From contig JAILDD010000085.1 of the NCBI GenBank assembly GCA_024689605.1, positions 1 through 6,598 on the forward strand: a stretch of DNA of 6,598 nucleotides. Reading direction: 5' to 3'. This DNA comes from Lachnospiraceae bacterium (lineage in GTDB: Bacteria > Bacillota_A > Clostridia > Lachnospirales > Lachnospiraceae). The position numbers were made by a program, and so were the translations under genes. The first letter of the stretch is position 1. Each line of letters starts with the position of its first letter. Below, one piece after another: positions 4,744-6,598 of the stretch. The notes beneath the pieces were generated by a model. That model was not told the origin of the DNA, ran no database searches, and worked only from the letters and a program-made list of their open reading frames with translations.

Positions 4744-5037
4744 GAAAACTATGAAAACAATTTGAACTTGAACTTTCTTAACTGTCTATATGATAAAATA
4801 GAAATATGAATAAAATATTAACATGGGGTTAAAACATTGTTAAAATGACGATATAAAGATAACAAACAGGTTGATTCATTGTTAAAATTGCACAAAAACA
4901 TGACCAAACTAGGACTTCGGAGTATTTTTGAGGGTACTGATTAAATCGTTTCAAAGAGGTACACTAAGTGCCCCGGATATCATATAATTAAGAATTAATG
5001 ATACAGATCTGAAACTCCTTTTTTGCCGGGAGTGTGA
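4744..5037. other. AT-rich intergenic region without a recognised gene
   Basis: No supported gene lies here. The stretch holds two copies of CATTGTTAAAAT (4835-4846 and 4877-4888, 42 nt start to start), a TTAAC-ATGGG-GTTAA inverted repeat just before the first copy, several AT-rich -10-like boxes (for example TATAAT at 4983-4988, without a good -35), and a weak inverted repeat ACTCC/GGAGT (5014-5033) shortly before the aminotransferase gene. The contents suggest regulatory sites for the downstream gene, not coding DNA. Confidence 0.5.
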
Positions 5038-5063
5038 CATAATTAAAATGATCATCATGGAGG
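5035..5063 (+). promoter_or_regulatory. Possible extended -10 box and ribosome binding site of the aminotransferase gene
   Basis: TGACATAAT (5035-5043) resembles an extended -10 element but no -35 matches at normal spacing, so the promoter call is weak. GGAGG (5059-5063) lies 6 nt before ATG 5070 and clearly sets that start. Confidence 0.45.
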
Positions 5064-5069
5064 ATCGAA

Positions 5070-6173
5070 ATGGATAAGCCAACGCTTGTAACACGTTCAT
5101 CAATGCCGCCTTTTGAGGAATATATAGAAGAGATCCGTCCCATATGGGAGAGCCACTGGCTTACCAATATGGGGGAGAAGCATATTGAGCTGCAGAAACA
5201 GCTTTGTGATTTCATGCATGTCAGTCATGTAGAGCTGTTTACCAACGGACATATGGCTCTTGAGCTTGCGCTTCAGGCCTTTGAGATGGATGGCGAGGTT
5301 ATAACCACACCTTTTACTTTTTCGTCTACTACCCACGCGATAGTACGTAATAATCTCACCCCGGTGTTCTGCGATATCGAGCCGGAGCACTATACCATGG
5401 ATGTGAATAAGCTTGAAGCGCTTATCACGGAGAAAACCCGGGCCATTGTTCCCGTGCATGTTTACGGCAATGTCTGCGACGTGGAGGAGATAGACAGGAT
5501 AGCAAAGAAGCACGGACTGAAAGTTATCTATGATGCGGCCCATACTTTCGGAGAAGTATACAAGGGAAAAAGCGTTGCATCCTACGGTGATGCATCCATG
5601 CTTTCTTTCCATGCGACCAAAGTATTTAATACCATAGAGGGCGGTGCCATTGTCTGTGATGACGAGAACATCGGAAAGCGCATGTATAATCTGAAGAATT
5701 TCGGCATACGTGAGGATGAGCAGTTAGCTGAGGTAGGTGCAAATGCAAAAATGAGCGAGTTCCAGGCAGCCATGGGCATATGCAATCTGCGCCATCTGAA
5801 TGAAGAGATTGCAAAACGTAAAAAAATATATGAGCTTTATATGTCCGAGCTGCAGGATGTAAAGGGCATAAAGCTGTGCGGTCCCCAGGAAGGGCTGGAA
5901 AAGAATTATGCATACTTTCCCGTCTACGTGGATCCTGCTGAATACGGTGCCGACAGGGATGAGCTCTTTAACCGGCTGGCAGCAGAAAAAATCTATCCCA
6001 GGAAATATTTTTATCCCCTCATAACAGATTATGAGTGCTATAGAGGAAAGTATGATGATTCCGGCCTTGAAAATGCAAAGCGTATTGCAGCCGGGATACT
6101 GACCATACCTATGTATGCAGATCTTGAGGAGGAAGTGGTCCAGAAGATCTGCGGCATTATCAAACGCGGATAA
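5070..6173 (+). CDS. DegT/DnrJ/EryC1/StrS-family PLP aminotransferase (VioA-like sugar aminotransferase)
   Basis: The 367-residue protein is a full-length fold-type I PLP enzyme of the family that aminates nucleotide-linked keto sugars for cell-surface glycans, O-antigens or antibiotics. Visible features: WLTNMGEKHIELQ near residues 30-42, phosphate-binding TNGHMAL (58-64), TTPFTFSSTTHAI (79-91), VHVYGN (129-134), IYDAAH with the PLP-ring Asp155, and SFHATKVFNTIEGG with the Schiff-base Lys184. From memory the phrases LTN-x-G, VHVYGN-x-CDVE and SFHATKVFNT resemble VioA, which makes dTDP-4-amino-4,6-dideoxyglucose, but the exact sugar cannot be fixed from sequence alone. The start is supported by GGAGG 6 nt upstream. 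No nucleotide-sugar dehydratase, glycosyltransferase or N-acyltransferase lies beside it. The stop is followed at once by the remnant of an unrelated permease gene, which points to a rearrangement at this boundary. Confidence 0.93.
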   Translation: MDKPTLVTRSSMPPFEEYIEEIRPIWESHWLTNMGEKHIELQKQLCDFMHVSHVELFTNGHMALELALQAFEMDGEVITTPFTFSSTTHAIVRNNLTPVFCDIEPEHYTMDVNKLEALITEKTRAIVPVHVYGNVCDVEEIDRIAKKHGLKVIYDAAHTFGEVYKGKSVASYGDASMLSFHATKVFNTIEGGAIVCDDENIGKRMYNLKNFGIREDEQLAEVGANAKMSEFQAAMGICNLRHLNEEIAKRKKIYELYMSELQDVKGIKLCGPQEGLEKNYAYFPVYVDPAEYGADRDELFNRLAAEKIYPRKYFYPLITDYECYRGKYDDSGLENAKRIAAGILTIPMYADLEEEVVQKICGIIKRG

Positions 6174-6465
6174 GTGGTTTTTACCAGCTCGCGGCGGTAT
6201 CCTTTATACCTCAAGACTTCAGTCAGCAACTCCTACAGCCGGTGTAGGTTTCGAGATGGATGCCATCGCATCCTCATATATCGGCGGCGTGGCAGTAAGC
6301 GGCGGTGTTGGAAGAGTTGCAAATACCATAATCGGAACACTGGTGATCATGTCACTTACAAACGGAATGAACCTGATGAACATAGACATCTCATACCAGT
6401 ACATAGTTAAGGGCCTGATATTTATAATCGCAGTAGCATTCGACGTAAGAAGCAGAAAGAAATAA
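6174..6465 (+). pseudogene. C-terminal remnant of a sugar ABC transporter permease (RbsC/XylH/MglC type)
   Basis: From about 6193 to TAA 6463-6465 the frame encodes GGILYTSRLQSATPTAGVG, then MDAIASSYIGGVAVSGGVG, then NGMNLMNIDISYQYIVKG, ending in AFDVRSRKK. This is the conserved end of the inner-membrane permease of ribose/xylose/galactose-type ABC importers: the 'SATPTAG-x-GxE-x-DAIA' loop, 'GG-x3-SGG-G', and a last membrane segment (IVKGLIFIIAVAF) followed by a basic tail. The family is about 300-400 residues; only about 90 remain. The N-terminal part is nowhere in the window. The same frame is open back to 6115 but there it reads through the end of the aminotransferase gene and is not permease-like. 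No ribosome binding site and no suitable start precede the fragment, so it is most likely not expressed. No binding-protein or ATPase gene accompanies it here. Confidence 0.8.
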
Positions 6466-6494
6466 ACAGTACCTTCCCCATATACATAACACAG

Positions 6495-6529
6495 CAAAGG
6501 CAGCAGCCAATTTCAGGCAGTTGCCTTTG
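6495..6529 (+). terminator. Weak hairpin after the permease remnant
   Basis: CAAAGGCA (6495-6502) and TGCCTTTG (6522-6529) form an 8-bp stem with a 19-nt loop, 29 nt after the permease stop. The following TGCTATAATAAAA is not a real U-tract, so termination is possible but not strongly supported. It may be the original terminator of the lost transporter operon. Confidence 0.35.
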
Positions 6530-6538
6530 TGCTATAAT
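6530..6538 (+). promoter_or_regulatory. Extended -10 box ahead of the last gene
   Basis: TGCTATAAT is a perfect extended -10 element (TG-n-TATAAT). No good -35 is visible at 16-18 nt. It lies 46 nt before the ATG at 6585 and would start transcripts near 6545. Confidence 0.45.
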
Positions 6539-6584
6539 AAAATAACAGGGAAGAAATTAACAGTATCATACGAGGGGTAAAGAA

Positions 6585-6598
6585 ATGGGACTGTTAAA
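6585..6598 (+). CDS. Start of an unidentified gene, cut by the window end
   Basis: ATG at 6585-6587 is preceded by GAGGGG (6572-6577) with a 7-nt gap, a good ribosome binding site, and by an extended -10 box further up. Only four codons are visible (Met-Gly-Leu-Leu), so the product cannot be named. Confidence 0.55.

Noticed and set aside
4904..4930. ACTTCGGAGTATTTTTG as an intrinsic terminator in the intergenic region
   Set aside because: Only a 3-bp stem can form before the T run.
5100..5612. Minus-strand 170-codon frame inside the aminotransferase gene
   Set aside because: Antisense to a complete gene with all PLP-enzyme motifs; no start signal and no recognisable protein features.

Overview
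The window looks like chromosomal DNA of a low-to-mid GC Gram-positive anaerobe, most likely a member of the Clostridia and plausibly Lachnospiraceae. This is inferred from the SUF-type Fe-S assembly genes with a SufU scaffold/transferase, strong AGGAGG-type ribosome binding sites, extended -10 promoters and an Lsa-like ABC-F protein. No RNA gene, CRISPR array or intact insertion sequence was found.

Layout. (1) Positions 2-361 hold the C-terminal end of a SufD/SufB-family protein, cut by the window edge. (2) About 2.3 kb follows that is foreign to the usual order of these genes: a minus-strand ABC-F ATPase of the Lsa/Vga type (545-2080), preceded on its own strand by a leader of more than 400 nt. 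That leader carries a promoter (2516-2544), a 30-codon leader ORF (2309-2401), an intrinsic-terminator hairpin directly touching its stop codon (2282-2308), and a block of three abutting hairpins (2141-2263). (3) A plus-strand promoter (2579-2607) restarts the Fe-S genes: sufS (2709-3947), sufU (3937-4410, overlapping by 11 nt) and an 88-residue conserved-looking small protein (4416-4682). (4) An AT-rich 387-bp intergenic region has a hairpin and direct repeats. (5) A complete DegT/StrS-family sugar aminotransferase (5070-6173) is followed with no gap by the C-terminal remnant of a sugar ABC transporter permease (about 6193-6465). (6) A new gene starts at 6585 and runs off the window.

How the parts work together. 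SufD (with SufB and SufC, presumably upstream of the window) forms the scaffold; SufS takes sulfur from cysteine; SufU receives the persulfide and passes it on. The ABC-F gene is functionally unrelated: proteins of this kind act on the ribosome and protect it from lincosamide, pleuromutilin and streptogramin A antibiotics. Its position between sufD and sufS, on the opposite strand, splits what is commonly one operon.

The most interesting structure is the ABC-F leader. Leader ORF, abutting terminator and a competing complementary segment together have the architecture of ribosome-mediated transcription attenuation, the mode known for several antibiotic-resistance ABC-F genes. The three hairpins after the terminator are not explained by that model. 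The window shows no complete undescribed multi-gene system; the leader is the best candidate for new biology.
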